Of a stretch of DNA of 64,000 nt, positions 24,484 to 35,936 are shown piece by piece. The stretch spans positions 3,534,001 through 3,598,000 of the forward strand of contig SPDT01000004.1 of assembly GCA_008477525.1 (NCBI GenBank), in the 5' to 3' direction. A program made the translations under genes and the position numbers. Position 1 is the first letter of the stretch, and every line of letters starts with the position of its first letter. This DNA is from Hypomyces perniciosus (taxonomy: Eukaryota > Ascomycota > Sordariomycetes > Hypocreales > Hypocreaceae). The notes below the pieces were generated by a model. That model worked only from the letters and a program-made list of their open reading frames with translations, searched no databases and was not told where the DNA came from.

Positions 24484-25560
24484 ATGAGATTCTACCTATG
24501 GGAAGATGGGTGCCTAGGTGATGGGTGCCCAGTACGACTTTGCAGCATAGCTGAAGTTGTCAGCCTCACGACCTTGAGACAGTTCACGGGTACTCCGTAC
24601 TATTTGCGCCATTGTACAGGTCTTGTCAGTATTATCTGTATGCATTGTCGTTCTAGCCACAGACAACCTGGAGATTACAGAATGTCTCTTTTAAGAAGTT
24701 CTAAATCAACAGGAATTACCCATTTGAATCAACGCAATATGCCTTCTCTTGTGAATCATGGCTTGATGCTGTCCAGAAATGGAGAAGGCTGGTGGATTGA
24801 CGGGACCGCTCCGGGACCCACAGCCGGATCTACAAATAGTCAGGCTAGGCCAGGATCCCTCGCTAATAAATTAGGTGCCAGACATCGTATGTATTAGACA
24901 GGGGTCATCGACTTCAGACGTATCTTCGGCATGGTAATAGAATTCATGACAAACCCTGTTTGTTAGCCAGGTGGAGTCCAGATTATAGGACTTCTACCGC
25001 AGGTTCTTAAATACTCAGGAATTAATTGCCTTTAGCTTCTACTTTGAACGACCGTGAAGTCAGAGAAGCAATCTATTCCATAATCACACCACCTTTCTTC
25101 TCTGATGGTTCACATATGCAATCAAGACCCTCAGCCGACTTTGAAGCTGTCGCCAAGGCGTGGTTTGAGCTGGGATAATCACCGCTGCATCCGCAAGGCT
25201 TAATAAATGGCTTTGCCAAGTCCCCGAAGCCTTGAAAGAATTCTGAGACATCAGGACAGCATACGCAAAAGAAATTTCAGGTGTGATTTTTGGCAGGATG
25301 AATGAACATCGGTGCCCAAAATTCTACTACTATATTGGGGAAACGCCGAAGCCCTTGAATCTCAACAGCGGTGCAATCTATTCATAGATTCCTTGGAGGT
25401 CGTGGCCCGAAGTTATTCTTCAAATCTTCAGCTAGGTGGGTTTTAGTCGTGGCAACTTCAACGGCGTTGTGACAGGGACTTCAAACAATGCACTGTGTCA
25501 CTGTGATTGGATGTCTAGCGGCCCGCCACGATGAATTTATTGACAATCCGCTTAAAGACC
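24484..25560 (+). pseudogene. Decayed protein-coding gene of unknown function
   Basis: Coding-like segments lie in shifting plus-strand frames interrupted by stops. They include VIDFRRIFGMVIEFMTNPV near 24,905-24,965, GGVQIIGLLPQVLKYSGIN near 24,970-25,026, EAIYSIITPPFFSDGSHMQS near 25,066-25,125, DFEAVAKAWFELG near 25,138-25,178 and KEISGVIFGRMNEHR near 25,268-25,314. Their amino-acid composition is protein-like and the order is consistent, but at least three frame changes and several stops separate them and no splice sites rescue the frame. I do not recognise the family. The first 137-codon open frame (24484-24897) is part of this relic. Confidence 0.4.
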
Positions 25561-26604
25561 CGTCTGCCTGACCTCGTATACTCAAAAACGGAGCCCAACA
25601 AGACCAAGAACAATCGGTACGTACGTAATAGGCTTCTCACTGCGGAGTAGCCTCATGCTGCATGTCATTTGACTCAGAAAAGAGCTACTTCTGTAGTAAT
25701 ATTGCAGATGGTGGCGACGATCAAAATCTCAAAGAAGAAAAGCGCCGACGATCCGGAGGCTAAAACATATTGACCACGCCAACTCCAGTGTCCGAGGTTC
25801 CGCACCTTTCCTCCGTGGCTTCAAAATGCCTATGTTTAGAGAATAGGGCTGGACTTTTGGGCTCTGATGCGTCCGATTGAGCTAATCAATCGGATTACAA
25901 CCCCGCGCCTTATTTCTCCGGCCTGGTATGGGTCGTGTCTTTTTCCTTTTTGCGCGGAAGAGGGTGGGTGGCTTCACGCTTCTCAGCCGTATGTCGCCTA
26001 AGCTGAGCCAATCCCTGGATGCAGAACACCCTTGGATTGGCTACGAACCGCACGCCAACACGATGTCGTTAGGAGGGTGTATTTTTGGAGACAGAGGCTG
26101 ACTCGGTTTTCAATATTTTTCGTATTCTTTTCACATAGGAATGATCTAGACTTGAGGCTGGTCACCGCCTCGTTGACGTGGTTATGAGAATCACCAAAGG
26201 TCCAATGTTGTAACACATTACCTGCATGAGCTGACATCAGAAATGTGTCTCTCCCCTCTCACCGATGACTGACACTTTTGACACTTTGCATAACTGTATG
26301 ATGAAAGCTAGATTGATGGCATTGCCCGATGTAGTTGACCGAATGACCGACGCCATAATAGGCTGTGCCAAGAATATTGTGGCTTTCTAATGTAGGCAGA
26401 GATCAGGCGACGAGCTGGCAGCCTTTGACAAGTCTATTCCTCTCCGTATACGGGCGCGAGGCTAGTCGTGTTGCTGAAATATACGAGCCAGCGAAGCAGC
26501 CCCCTACGTCACCCTTGAGGATCTTCTGCCATTTTTGGTTATCACTGTCAACTTCTATTGTACTCTCTCCTATCTTGATGGTACTCTGTATGAATGATTT
26601 CAAG
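25561..26604. other. Gene-free stretch upstream of the small secreted protein
   Basis: I see no coding region. A 9-bp inverted repeat, TCCGATTGA / TCAATCGGA with a 5-base spacer, lies at 25872-25894. The right end is promoter sequence of the gene at 26756. Confidence 0.4.
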
Positions 26605-26612
26605 TATTTAAA
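26605..26612 (+). promoter_or_regulatory. TATA-like box of the gene at 26756
   Basis: TATTTAAA lies 144 bases before the ATG and is followed by a pyrimidine-rich leader. The same octamer precedes the genes at 40721 and 58107. Confidence 0.4.
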
Positions 26613-26755
26613 GGACCGCATCTCTCCCTCGTTGACCAACTTTTCTCTCACCACCAGCATCTCAAGCATTCAGCTCGCTACAACACACATACTCTTAACT
26701 CGAATCTAATACATTCGACTCCATTCGCTTCAAACCACCTTTTACAACCGCCAAC

Positions 26756-27056
26756 ATGAAGTTCATCATCGCTCTCACTCCCCTCGTCGCCCTCGCCTCT
26801 GCCTACCCTCCCCCAGGCTGCAAGCCCGCTACCTACTCTTGCTTGCCCAATGGCGGCGGCTGGCAGGTCTGCAACACCAAGGGTGAATGGGTCGTAAGTA
26901 ATTCACAAGACCAGACATTAAAGTCGAAGAGAAGATATTCTGACAAATATTGTTCACTTCTAGTTCGCTGGCAACTGCCCCCCCAAGACCATCTGCAAGT
27001 TCTTCCCACCCAGCCAGAGCCCCTACTGCGTTCCCCCCAACTTCCAGATCCAGTAA
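26756..27056 (+). CDS. Small secreted six-cysteine protein (76 aa)
   Basis: Two exons, 26756-26893 and 26964-27056, join in frame across a 70-bp GTAAGT..TAG intron. They give a 76-residue protein. Residues 1-16 (MKFIIALTPLVALASA) are a clear signal peptide. The mature part, about 60 residues, has six cysteines in the order CKPATYSC, QVC, GNC, TIC, PYC and is rich in Pro, Gly and aromatic residues; a GGGW..C.T.GEWV..GNCP pattern is notable. Small secreted proteins with this general look occur in Eurotiales, but I cannot name a characterised family. Even cysteine number suggests three disulfides and a stable extracellular role. The ATG is the first in the leader and has a good TATA box upstream. 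Function is unknown; an effector or antimicrobial role would be conjecture. Confidence 0.85.
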
Positions 27057-28248
27057 ATGGATTCTAGGATTCGTCATCAGAGGGCTGCTCTCCGTTGGTT
27101 GAAGTGGGTGGAATTCTCTCCTTAATGAGTTAATGAAGGGTATGAGGAATGTGGGTGGCGATCAGCCTGATATGGCCCTTGTAGTCACAAACTTTTGTGC
27201 TTGGTGGATTTTTTCCTCGGGATTCATAAGCATCTGTCACTCCTTGAGATTCATTACATATATACTGGCCAAATAAATCAAGACATGCATGCAAATACCA
27301 TCGGCCTCCTGAACGTGCTCCAGAGCTTAGATCTCGGGTTTCTCAATTTGACGACCGGTGTAAACGATTTAGTTGGCTTGCTCATTGCATATGGTGAAGT
27401 TCCCTCTTTAAAATCTGATTTCAGGTTTACTGGCAATGACAAATATGTAACAAAGCAAGGATAGTTAATGCTAATGGTTATGCCAAGTTGGGTTTCCACT
27501 GGTTTGATTTTATTTCGTTTAATATTTACTATCTGACCGTTCATTTCCTCTGTGGTAGCATGTGTATCTTTTTAATTTTCACTGTATTTTCCACAACATT
27601 AACCGCCCCTTCAATGTCATCATTTCCGTGGCACATCCCTCCTCTCCCGTTACCTTTGCCGTCAGTCATCACTGCAGATCAGATCTTCGCTCATACCTAC
27701 TCAAATTTAATGGCTGCATATACGGCAGGTTTTTCTTTTTTTTATGCTGTTGATTAATCCTTTTCCCTATCTGCCCTTCATCGGCTTCCTATTTAAAGTC
27801 TGGAGTTGAAAGACGCTACATATGGGTGCTTGATCTCCTGGTTGTCGCAAAAGTCCAGACGCTTAATTTTTTTCCGGCGATTACCGTCGACAGTATTTTC
27901 TGGTATAATCCTAATGTATCAATGGGTTAGGATATTTATTCCAACAGAGTTCCGACCCTACCTACCTAGGTATTTAAGGATGTTCGGTTTCAGCGTTCTT
28001 GAACGTTTAGTCAGTCACGTGTAAAGTCATGTGGTACCGACTTTGTTTCGCTGCATGCCCATTTTGAATGGCCGGAATAATAGGCCTCCGAAGCGCATGG
28101 TGGGGTAAAGTGAGTCAACATCCCACCTGCCGACATCCCACCTTGCATTTCGCAATCTTCAGATTGACGATTCGGTTATATCTCTCAGGGACCCCTATTG
28201 TTTCTTGAGGACTATCCTTTATTTCCCTCCTAGGAGCCAATTGTCACC
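27057..28248. other. Intergenic region
   Basis: I see no gene. The left part is the 3' flank of the secreted-protein gene, and the last about 200 bases are presumably the promoter of the tyrosyl-tRNA synthetase gene. Short ORFs here lack ATG starts, domains or splice structure. Confidence 0.5.
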
Positions 28249-29661
28249 ATGGCTCTCGACGCGAAAGAGAGATTCGCGCTCATCAGCGAAAACCTTGCCG
28301 AGGTTCTGAATCCCGAGTTGATTGAGAGCATCTTGGCCGAAGGACGGAACCCAAAGGTTTACTGGGGTAACAATTGCTTCCACCTCGCCCTAGCCAGGAT
28401 TTGAGTTAACGGATTCTTCTTTGTACTGCGCAGGTACCGCGACGACGGGCCGACCCCATGTTGGCTACTATGTCCCAGCCTTGAAAATCGCACAACTCCT
28501 CGCGGCCGGTTGCCATGTGGTCGTTTTACTAGCCGACATTCACGGGTTCCTAGACAACCTCAAGGCGCCGCTTGAGCTTGTTGAGAGTCGGGCGGTCTAT
28601 TACCGATTGGTTATCAAGGCAATATTGGAGTCTGTAGGCGTGCCCACCGAGCGGCTCGAGTTTGTTCTCGGCAGTTCCTACCAGAAGAGTCCCGAATATG
28701 TAATGGACGTTTATCGGATGTCGTCCTTGATATCAGAGCATGACGCAAAAAGGGCCGGTGCAGAAGTTGTCAAACAATCGGACAATGCGCCCTTGAGCGG
28801 CCTCCTCTACCCCATCCTCCAAGTCCTCGACGAAGAGCATCTTAATGTTGATGCTCAGTTAGGAGGTATGTCGTGATGCCGGGCATGATTGGATCTTGCT
28901 AATTTAAGCCAGGTGTGGACCAGAGGAAACTATTTATCGCCGCAAAGGATTGGTTACCTAAACTAGGATATCGGCAGGTGAGATGGCAGCATTTCGGGTG
29001 ACCATCACAAGCTCACAGATATCCAGCGCGCGCATCTCATCAACCCCATGATTGCTGGTCTCCGTGGCAGCAAGATGAGCTCCAGTGACCCAGGTAATTT
29101 TATCCCATATGCGTGTGTCGCCAAAGAATTCATGTGCTAAGAATGATCAGATAGCAAGATCGACCTCCTCGACTCTCACGACGCCGTAACCAAGAAGATT
29201 CGCAAAGCAGAGTCGGTTCCTCAGGTTGTTGACGGGAACGGTGTTCTCGCATTGGTTGAATCTATTCTGCTTCCAGCCGCCGCTCTCAAGGGCTCCAAAG
29301 AATTCCGAGTCGAACGCCGAGATGGATTGGAGCCATTGATCTACACCGATATCAAGAAGATTCATGAAGATTACACAAACGACATTGTATGTAATTACTT
29401 GACTGGGATTTGACAATCTACCGCATGCTAACCACATCCCAGTTAACACCTCAATTGCTCAAGCCCGCAGTGTCAGCCGCTCTTAGCGATCTCATGGCAC
29501 CCATCCAGGAAGCGTACCAAGCATCGAAGGAATGGCAGGACATCACATTGAAGGCCTACCCGCCCCCGGTCGCGGAGAAGAAGCAGAAGAAAGTCAAAGA
29601 CAAGGGCACTCGCCACCCCAGTAATAAGAATGTAGAGGGTGAGGGCCAAACAACGCAGTAG
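28249..29661 (+). CDS. TYS1: Cytosolic tyrosyl-tRNA synthetase
   Basis: This class I aminoacyl-tRNA synthetase charges tRNA-Tyr with tyrosine in the cytosol. Six exons (28249-28366, 28434-28865, 28913-28977, 29027-29093, 29151-29386, 29443-29661) total 1137 nt and give 378 residues, close to the fungal cytosolic enzyme. Exon 1 to 2 splicing creates [13 protein letters not shown], which contains the HIGH-type motif HVGY. Further on are [14 protein letters not shown], the tyrosine/ATP pocket, and [17 protein letters not shown] with the KMSKS-type loop. The C-terminal tail is lysine-rich ([10 protein letters not shown]), as in eukaryotic cytosolic forms, and there is no mitochondrial presequence. 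All introns have GT..AG ends. It is an essential housekeeping gene standing between accessory genes. Confidence 0.96.
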
Positions 29662-32025
29662 ATCTAGAAGGTCCTTGGAGAAAGAGTACAGATGGGATGC
29701 TTCGATAGCTGGAGCTCAAAGCAAAGCACACTCTCACAAGACGGCCAGGTGGGAACACCAGGATACGGCATACTCATTGTCCCAGTCCATGTCTCTGTTG
29801 TCGCACCAGTGTTATACTGTTACTTATCACTAGCTGCATCTCAGCCGACGCCTTCGGCTCTCGGACCACTGCTCCAGTCCTCAACAGTCAACATTGGCTC
29901 TACATAGAATACCTCAACTCAGCCGGGGTCCCAAGGCCGCAACCAGTGCCCAAGTATTTCGTATTTTCTGAAGTCTCGAGCAATCGATTCATTGATGCGC
30001 ATGTTGTCTCACGCGACTCAGCCCAAAGACATGAATCAGTCTTCGAAAATCGGTAGCTGATTGGATATGTTCCTACCTATGCATGTTTGACATGTGGCGT
30101 GCACACCAGTCCAGTTCGGGAGTACCGTCGGGTTTTGAGCCTCAGCTGTACTCTCTAGCTTCTTGCCACCACATTCCTTGTCAACAATAACTGGCTAGAA
30201 TTAATAGAATCCGACGGGTACTTCTGCATGGCACTCGGCGTATCGGCAGCAGGGTCCGGGACAGGTCTCTCGTATCGTGGATACGTGGCGCTTTGACCGT
30301 TCCGGGTCCAAGTTGGGGAATTGACTCATGATCAAGCTGAAAGTTGGAGTTGGAGTTCTATTTTTAGCGATTTGAGAAGAGATTCTGGTTGAAAGTCGTC
30401 AAGTCAAGATCGTATTACTGGATGTTGTAGAGTTTTAGTGTGATCTTGGTGGGTGGTGATACGATACTTCAAGCTTCGGGCCATCGTTGTGTCCGACATG
30501 ATTGGGGATTCTGACACATGATATGTACCCTTCATTTATACTTTTTCCATGCAGGCTTTCGGCGAAGATCTTTGGAACTGTGTTGAGTATCATCCGGACT
30601 TTGCCATAAGCCACGCTCGACTCTTTTTATGGAGAATGGCTTCCGACTAGCGAGCGGAACGGAAGGGCCTGCGGAGCATCGGCGCCCCGGTGACCCGCTC
30701 CTCCGTGCTGGGGAAGCGTTTCGATCGGGTTAGTGCAGCCCCGATGGTCCGATGCAATAACAAGACTGCCGGTAATCATTCGGCAATGTTTTAGATCTTT
30801 GTTGCGGTGCTTCTGTCATCTTCTTTCACACTCTTGTTTCTATTAAAACGTCGTTGGCATAGAAGCCTTAATTGCTCAATCGGTCCTCAAGTCTCTCCTT
30901 CGTCAATGCGCCTCTCATTCCTTGGTGTTGTTCGAGAAACAGGATCCAAATATCTTCCCTACGCCGACAGTTTTCCCAATCCTGAGGCTAGAAGAACGGT
31001 AAAAGGGACCTAGTTGGTTGAGATTTATCAGGAAATTCTCGCAGCACGATCGCCTCTTGTGTCTTTCTCGTTGATGAACAAGGGCTAACGCAGCCTAGAA
31101 ACAACAAGGAGAGTTACACGCCTTTCGCATCATTCAGAATTCGAGGCACAACACTATTACCGTCTAAATAAAACTTCAGGTCCACAATCCTCCAACACGA
31201 CATCAACTTTTTTCAGGGCTTCACCGTCTTCATTGGGACCCTGCAAGGCAGGGCGGCTGCTTTAGCACGAAGCGGTGATCCTGATCGAGTCCGCAGCATC
31301 GCAGTCATGATGGCCAACAAAGCTGGGCAGACAGACAGGTTAATATCTTGCCACATATTACCAAAAAGCTGCCAGCACAGCCATTCTGCACGACCTCCAA
31401 TCCCCCATTCCTCTTCAGCGTGGTGACCATCTTCACTGTCCCATTTTTTTCGCTTCCAGACCCGGTACAAAGTTATGCAAATGTTTCACTTTTTGAACGC
31501 AAACGCGCAAACCCTGGTCTCGGTACCTCGAAATGGGTGCCAATCGAGTGTGTCAGAGGGAATGCTTAACCCTGAGGCTCAGCTCATGCATGAAGCACAG
31601 GGGTGCGGTTGTGATGGACTGGGATGCCTCAGAGAAGCAGTCACAGGAAACGCAACGTAACTGGGGAAAAAGGCTTGAGAACAGATTACAAGGACCGATT
31701 CCGAAATATGAAACTAAAAATGACGAAAAAAAGTCGAATTGCGATTGAAGATTGCGGTGTAATGATGCCCTGACTGGTGTCCTGACTGTGCTGCGGGTGG
31801 GATCTGATTGGATCACCGCCAAGGCGTCAAGTGCAGTCTGCGTGAGCGGTCCCCCCATTAAAGTCATGCCGCCTTTTCAGCAACAGTTGAAACCATCCAT
31901 CATCTTTCATCAATAATCGTACGCATTAGATTGAACACGATCTCACACGAGGTGCCATTGTCCGCGTGTCTGAACATACCTATTTACCCACTGTGCCGCC
32001 ACGCATCAGCTCGTGTCCAGGTCTC
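29662..32025. other. Long intergenic region
   Basis: About 2.3 kb without a supportable gene. Open frames up to 104 codons occur on both strands around 31,200-31,870, but they overlap each other, lack ATG starts or domains, and have no splice continuation. No tRNA was recognised. Confidence 0.5.
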
Positions 32026-34415
32026 ATGCTTCCCCAGATCGATACCAGCGATCAACGACTGGAAGAATGGTCCCAGGGAGCTACCAGGTCTACCTTCGGC
32101 CATGATGAAGGAACAGATCGGCTTCCATGCATTTTTGCATTTGCAGGCTGCACCTCGGCTTTTCCGACCAAGCAAGATTGGAAGAACCACGTTTATTCCG
32201 ACCATATCGGACTGCAGTACCGGGTATGCACACGAGACGCCTGCGGGTTGATATTGCATGACAGTGATGCACATGGGGGAAGTCAAGCAGCAGCACAGTC
32301 GCCTTCCGGTTACAAAGACCAGGAACTATCTAACAACCCCAAAGACGCATCACCAAAGCAGCCTCGTGGACCTGTGTTTCGATGCAATGAGTACACTGAA
32401 CATCTCCTGAACTACTCAGAAGAACCCTTGATGAGTCTCCACGTGGAGTACGAAGTGCAAAAAGCCCTCGCTCATAAAAATCTACCCCAACGGACCTACA
32501 AAGGCCCTCAGCTTCCGGTCTACCTGCCATGTCCAGTGCCTGGATGTTCAGCTGACTTTCGTGGCACTGAGGCTTTGGAACTATGGGTGGATCATCTCGG
32601 GCAACATTTGGAACAGATTGCGACCGGTGATGATCCCAGTTTCAGTATTCAAGGTCTTGAATACGACGAAACCTTCACTCAGTGGGCCATGAGTCCTGGG
32701 GTTGCAATCATACAAGAGTCCGAGGCTGAGTCTGAGAAAAGATGGGCGCTATGCCGTCAACTTGATTCTAAACCCCCATTATTTGTGAAAGACAGTGCGT
32801 ATGGCAGCTCAGGGCCTACCAATAGTCTTGCAGGCCGCCGTTATCCAGATTCGGTTCGCCCCTCTAATGCGTCCGTTCTCTCGAGTTCCGAAGACCATCT
32901 TCGTCAGAGTGTTTGCGATCCTGGTGCTGGTACCAGCAATCCCACTCGTTTGGTACCAATCTGGCGCGATATGAAAACAATTAGTCTGGATCTCATGGCT
33001 GGCATGGGGGGCTGTTTCTCGCATACAGGGTCAACAGCCAGCAACACCAACGTGGCATCACCCGTTCCGAGAATTGTCGGCGACATAACCTCAGAAATAG
33101 AACTGACCCAGACGTTTGTTGGTCGCTTGTTCATCGACGAAGTTGCCCAATTTACCACAAACTGGTTCAGGGCCTGGCTCAACAGCAGATTTGGTATTGA
33201 GAGCAACCAGGCCCTCGAGGACCATGAATCTGGAGACTGTTCTGGCGCCTCTAAAAGTAACTCGGGCGCTGGAAGCTCAAACCGGAAGAGATGCGCTGCT
33301 GAAGGTGGAGGTGATGGACATCGCAAGCGACAGAGGGGTGAGGAGGGTGGCGAGCGTGACGAAGGGGGCGAGAAAAGCGCTGGTGACGGTGGTGACCAGA
33401 ACGACATGAGAAATCCTATTGACAAAGATCCTCAAGCTGCAGGGTCGCGCTTCGTCTGTCCCTTTTTTAAACGCGATCGGGTAAAATATGGACAGCCTCG
33501 ATGGAAGAGTTGTGCCTATCCGGGTTGGACGTCCATTCCTAGACTCAAGTCAGTAATTTGCTTTCCCCATTTTCGAAATTGAGAGTCGACGATTCTAACG
33601 TGACGCAGAGAACATTTATTTCGTCGTCACAAGCTCCCAAGATACCAGTGCGGTCGATGCTTCGGAGACATGAAAAACGCAGATGGCCTTTTGCGCCACC
33701 AAAGACAGTTGTCGCCATGTCCGGTATTTTCGTCACCCTCTCAGGACGGCATCACATTGGTTCAGGAAGTTGAATTGAAGTCCCGATCCCGGACGGTCGG
33801 TTCATGTCGCGAAGCTGAATGGAAGCGGATATACAAAATCTTGTTTCCTCAAGACACGAACATCCCAGAACCTCGTGCGTACTTCCAAGATTAGATGGAG
33901 CCGATGAGATATTAACGATTGCATTTGAAGATTATGATAACCTGATAGGCGACCATTCTGATATCATGGAGGGGGTTTGGAACGCTGTTTCAGATGGCCT
34001 TCCCTCCTTGGTCCAAAGGGTCTTGACTTCCACTTTCTATGGTAATCTCAGCGAGATGGAGAGCGCGCTTACTGAAGCAATCCTGAGCCTTCTACAAAGC
34101 ACATACGTGGACATACTCACGGGAAATCAGGTTTGGGGCACAAGAGGCGACATATTGCCACAGTTCGCACAGTCCAGCAGAGCAGCGGAAGCATCCAGTG
34201 ATTTCGGCCCCTTACCCCAGATTGGCGGTGTAGCCAACAGTTTTGGAAAGGCTGAAATGCCCCACGTTACAGTATCCAACGTGTTGGATAATATACCAGA
34301 CATTGGAGACATAAGCATCGATTTCGTGTCTGCCTTTGTGGGGAGTTTGAGTGAAGGCAACTATTTGAGTATGTTGGATCAGGAATATTCGAATGAATGT
34401 GGGAAGAAGAAATGA
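32026..34415 (+). CDS. Fungal C2H2 zinc-finger protein with nuclear signal
   Basis: Three exons (32026-33548, 33609-33874, 33931-34415) give 757 residues. The second intron (56 bp, GTGCGT..AAG) joins two frames that each otherwise end early, giving IPEPHYDNLIGD. Zinc-finger-like segments occur near the N-terminus (CIFAFAGCTSAF..H..H) and near residue 170 (LPCPVPGCSADF...DHLGQH). A third region, spanning the first splice, reads CPFFKRDRVKY..., WKSCAYPGWTSIPRLKEH and then LFRRHKLPRYQCGRCFGD, a pattern common in large fungal C2H2 proteins. A basic RKRC..GHRKRQR stretch near residue 430 is a likely nuclear signal. The C-terminal 160 residues are acidic and helical. It is probably DNA- or protein-binding in the nucleus; targets are unknown. 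The first in-frame ATG is at 32026, while the frame is open upstream to 31966, so an additional 5' exon is possible. Confidence 0.75.
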
Positions 34416-35543
34416 GACATGTGCGGATAGACTCTCAGAGTACAAAGAAATCATAGGGTAATTTCGCATGTTCAGGTGGTTTGTTGACAAGGAAGAGTGG
34501 AGTCCCCCCCTTTTGCTAAGTTATACAAAATGCACAAGATGCATTGGCTCCCTTTGTTTATCTCACATTATGGCACCACTTTGCACAGATCAGGGGCAGA
34601 AAACAAGCGAAATAAGCCTAGCCACCTTCACCGCCTTCAAGCCTGGTATATAAATCCCGTCTGTCCCCAACAAAGCGAAGCTTTTTTCTTTTCCTTTTCT
34701 CCTTAGCTCTCTTTGCCTTTTGGCTTAGATCAAGTGTAGTATCTGTTCTTTTCAGTTTAATCTCTGAAAGGTCTCTAAGGAGACCAATCGTGATTATTCT
34801 TATTTTTGGTCTTTGGGTGGTTTCCTCTGTGCTTGCACATGATCCCGCCCGCAGTGTCCCTGGTATTACACTGCCTCCAGGTGACGCGAACTTTCTTGTT
34901 TTCATTGCTGGCCCAGGCTTGCCCGAGTGGTGAAGAAGACGTGTTTTCTCCCGTGAATTTGTGCCGTTGGGTCAGTCGAGTGTGTAGTGTTGACAAGAAG
35001 CTTGGAAGATGAACACTTGAGACACCATAGGGAGGTCTAGTCTGGCTCAACAGTGGTTGTATTCCGATGATTATGTCGACACTGTTCAAAATATTTCAAG
35101 GTGTTCAAGGTAGGCGCTCGTAGAAGAAGTGTGAAGGCTTTGTTGCCCAACAGGCGGCTTTGTTGACTCCCACGCCTGTACCTAGGGAGATGGATCTGAA
35201 AATTCCCCCCACACGCCAACGCGAATCTCTATCAACTGGTACACAATATTTATCACGATGAAATGTTGATCGCTCGCTGAGATCCTGAAGAAGCTATCAC
35301 AGGTCGTTGCCTGGTATGCGCGTAAATTCACAAAAACCTCACAAACTTCGGTCGAACCCCCTCAGTAGCGAACCTCAGCTCTCACTTCCTGCACTCCACT
35401 CTGTCGAACTCTTGGAGACCTGAACTTGAGTTTTGGGACCCCTCCACCTCTTTGTTCATCCTTTTGAGCCAGAAGGTCTCCCTGCTCGATTCTTGTTTGT
35501 AACTTTCGACAATGTGTTCGTCAGTCTCCCCAGACAATCCCGA
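34416..35543. other. Intergenic region
   Basis: I see no gene. A pyrimidine-rich run lies near 34,680-34,710, followed by a hydrophobic open stretch (about 34,700-34,960) without an ATG. Confidence 0.45.
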
Positions 35544-35936
35544 ATGCCGTTGATTCCCTTAGTTTCCCATCAACCTTTGAATTGGCAGACCCCAAATCCT
35601 AATCCTGCCCAAGAATCTCGCCGCACTGCACCGTGGCCCTGCCTCAACCACGACTTTCAGAAGCCCATCGACCGAGCCGATAGAACACCCAGCTTGCAGA
35701 AGCGCTGCGCCCAAGGCCTTGCAAATCTCGAACAGGTCCAGAGAAACATCTCGCCCAAGCTTTTCGAAACCTCGGAGAATGGCAAGGTTTACAAAATAAT
35801 ACACGCAATAGCAACGCCAAAGAACTTGGAGCGGGACTCCCACAGTACCGTGAGATGCTTTTACGCTGGAACGACTTGTGACTTCCCAGGGAGCACCGCG
35901 ATGACGATGCGAAAGATGGGCTCCCGCAGGTTTTGA
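35544..35936 (+). CDS. Hypothetical ORF, weakly supported
   Basis: An ATG-started open frame of about 130 codons runs inside a longer frame that is open from 35433. It has no signal peptide, membrane segment or domain that I recognise, and no splice sites extend it. The minus strand of part of the same region overlaps a likely pseudogene. It may be chance; it is listed because it is the longest open frame between 34.4 and 38.1 kb. Confidence 0.15.
   Translation: MPLIPLVSHQPLNWQTPNPNPAQESRRTAPWPCLNHDFQKPIDRADRTPSLQKRCAQGLANLEQVQRNISPKLFETSENGKVYKIIHAIATPKNLERDSHSTVRCFYAGTTCDFPGSTAMTMRKMGSRRF

Noticed and set aside
27195..28024. Several short plus- and minus-strand ORFs
   Set aside because: AT-rich intergenic DNA; ORFs overlap, many lack ATG, and none has a domain or splice continuation.
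31213..31870. Cluster of ORFs of 61-104 codons on both strands
   Set aside because: Mutually overlapping, no domain, no signal peptide and no phase-compatible introns.
32904..33425. 173-codon minus-strand ORF
   Set aside because: Shadow of the C2H2 gene; its Pro/Ser-rich composition is the complement of Gly/Glu/Arg codons.
34700..34962. Hydrophobic plus-strand frame resembling a signal peptide followed by a short peptide
   Set aside because: No ATG in the frame and no upstream exon in phase.
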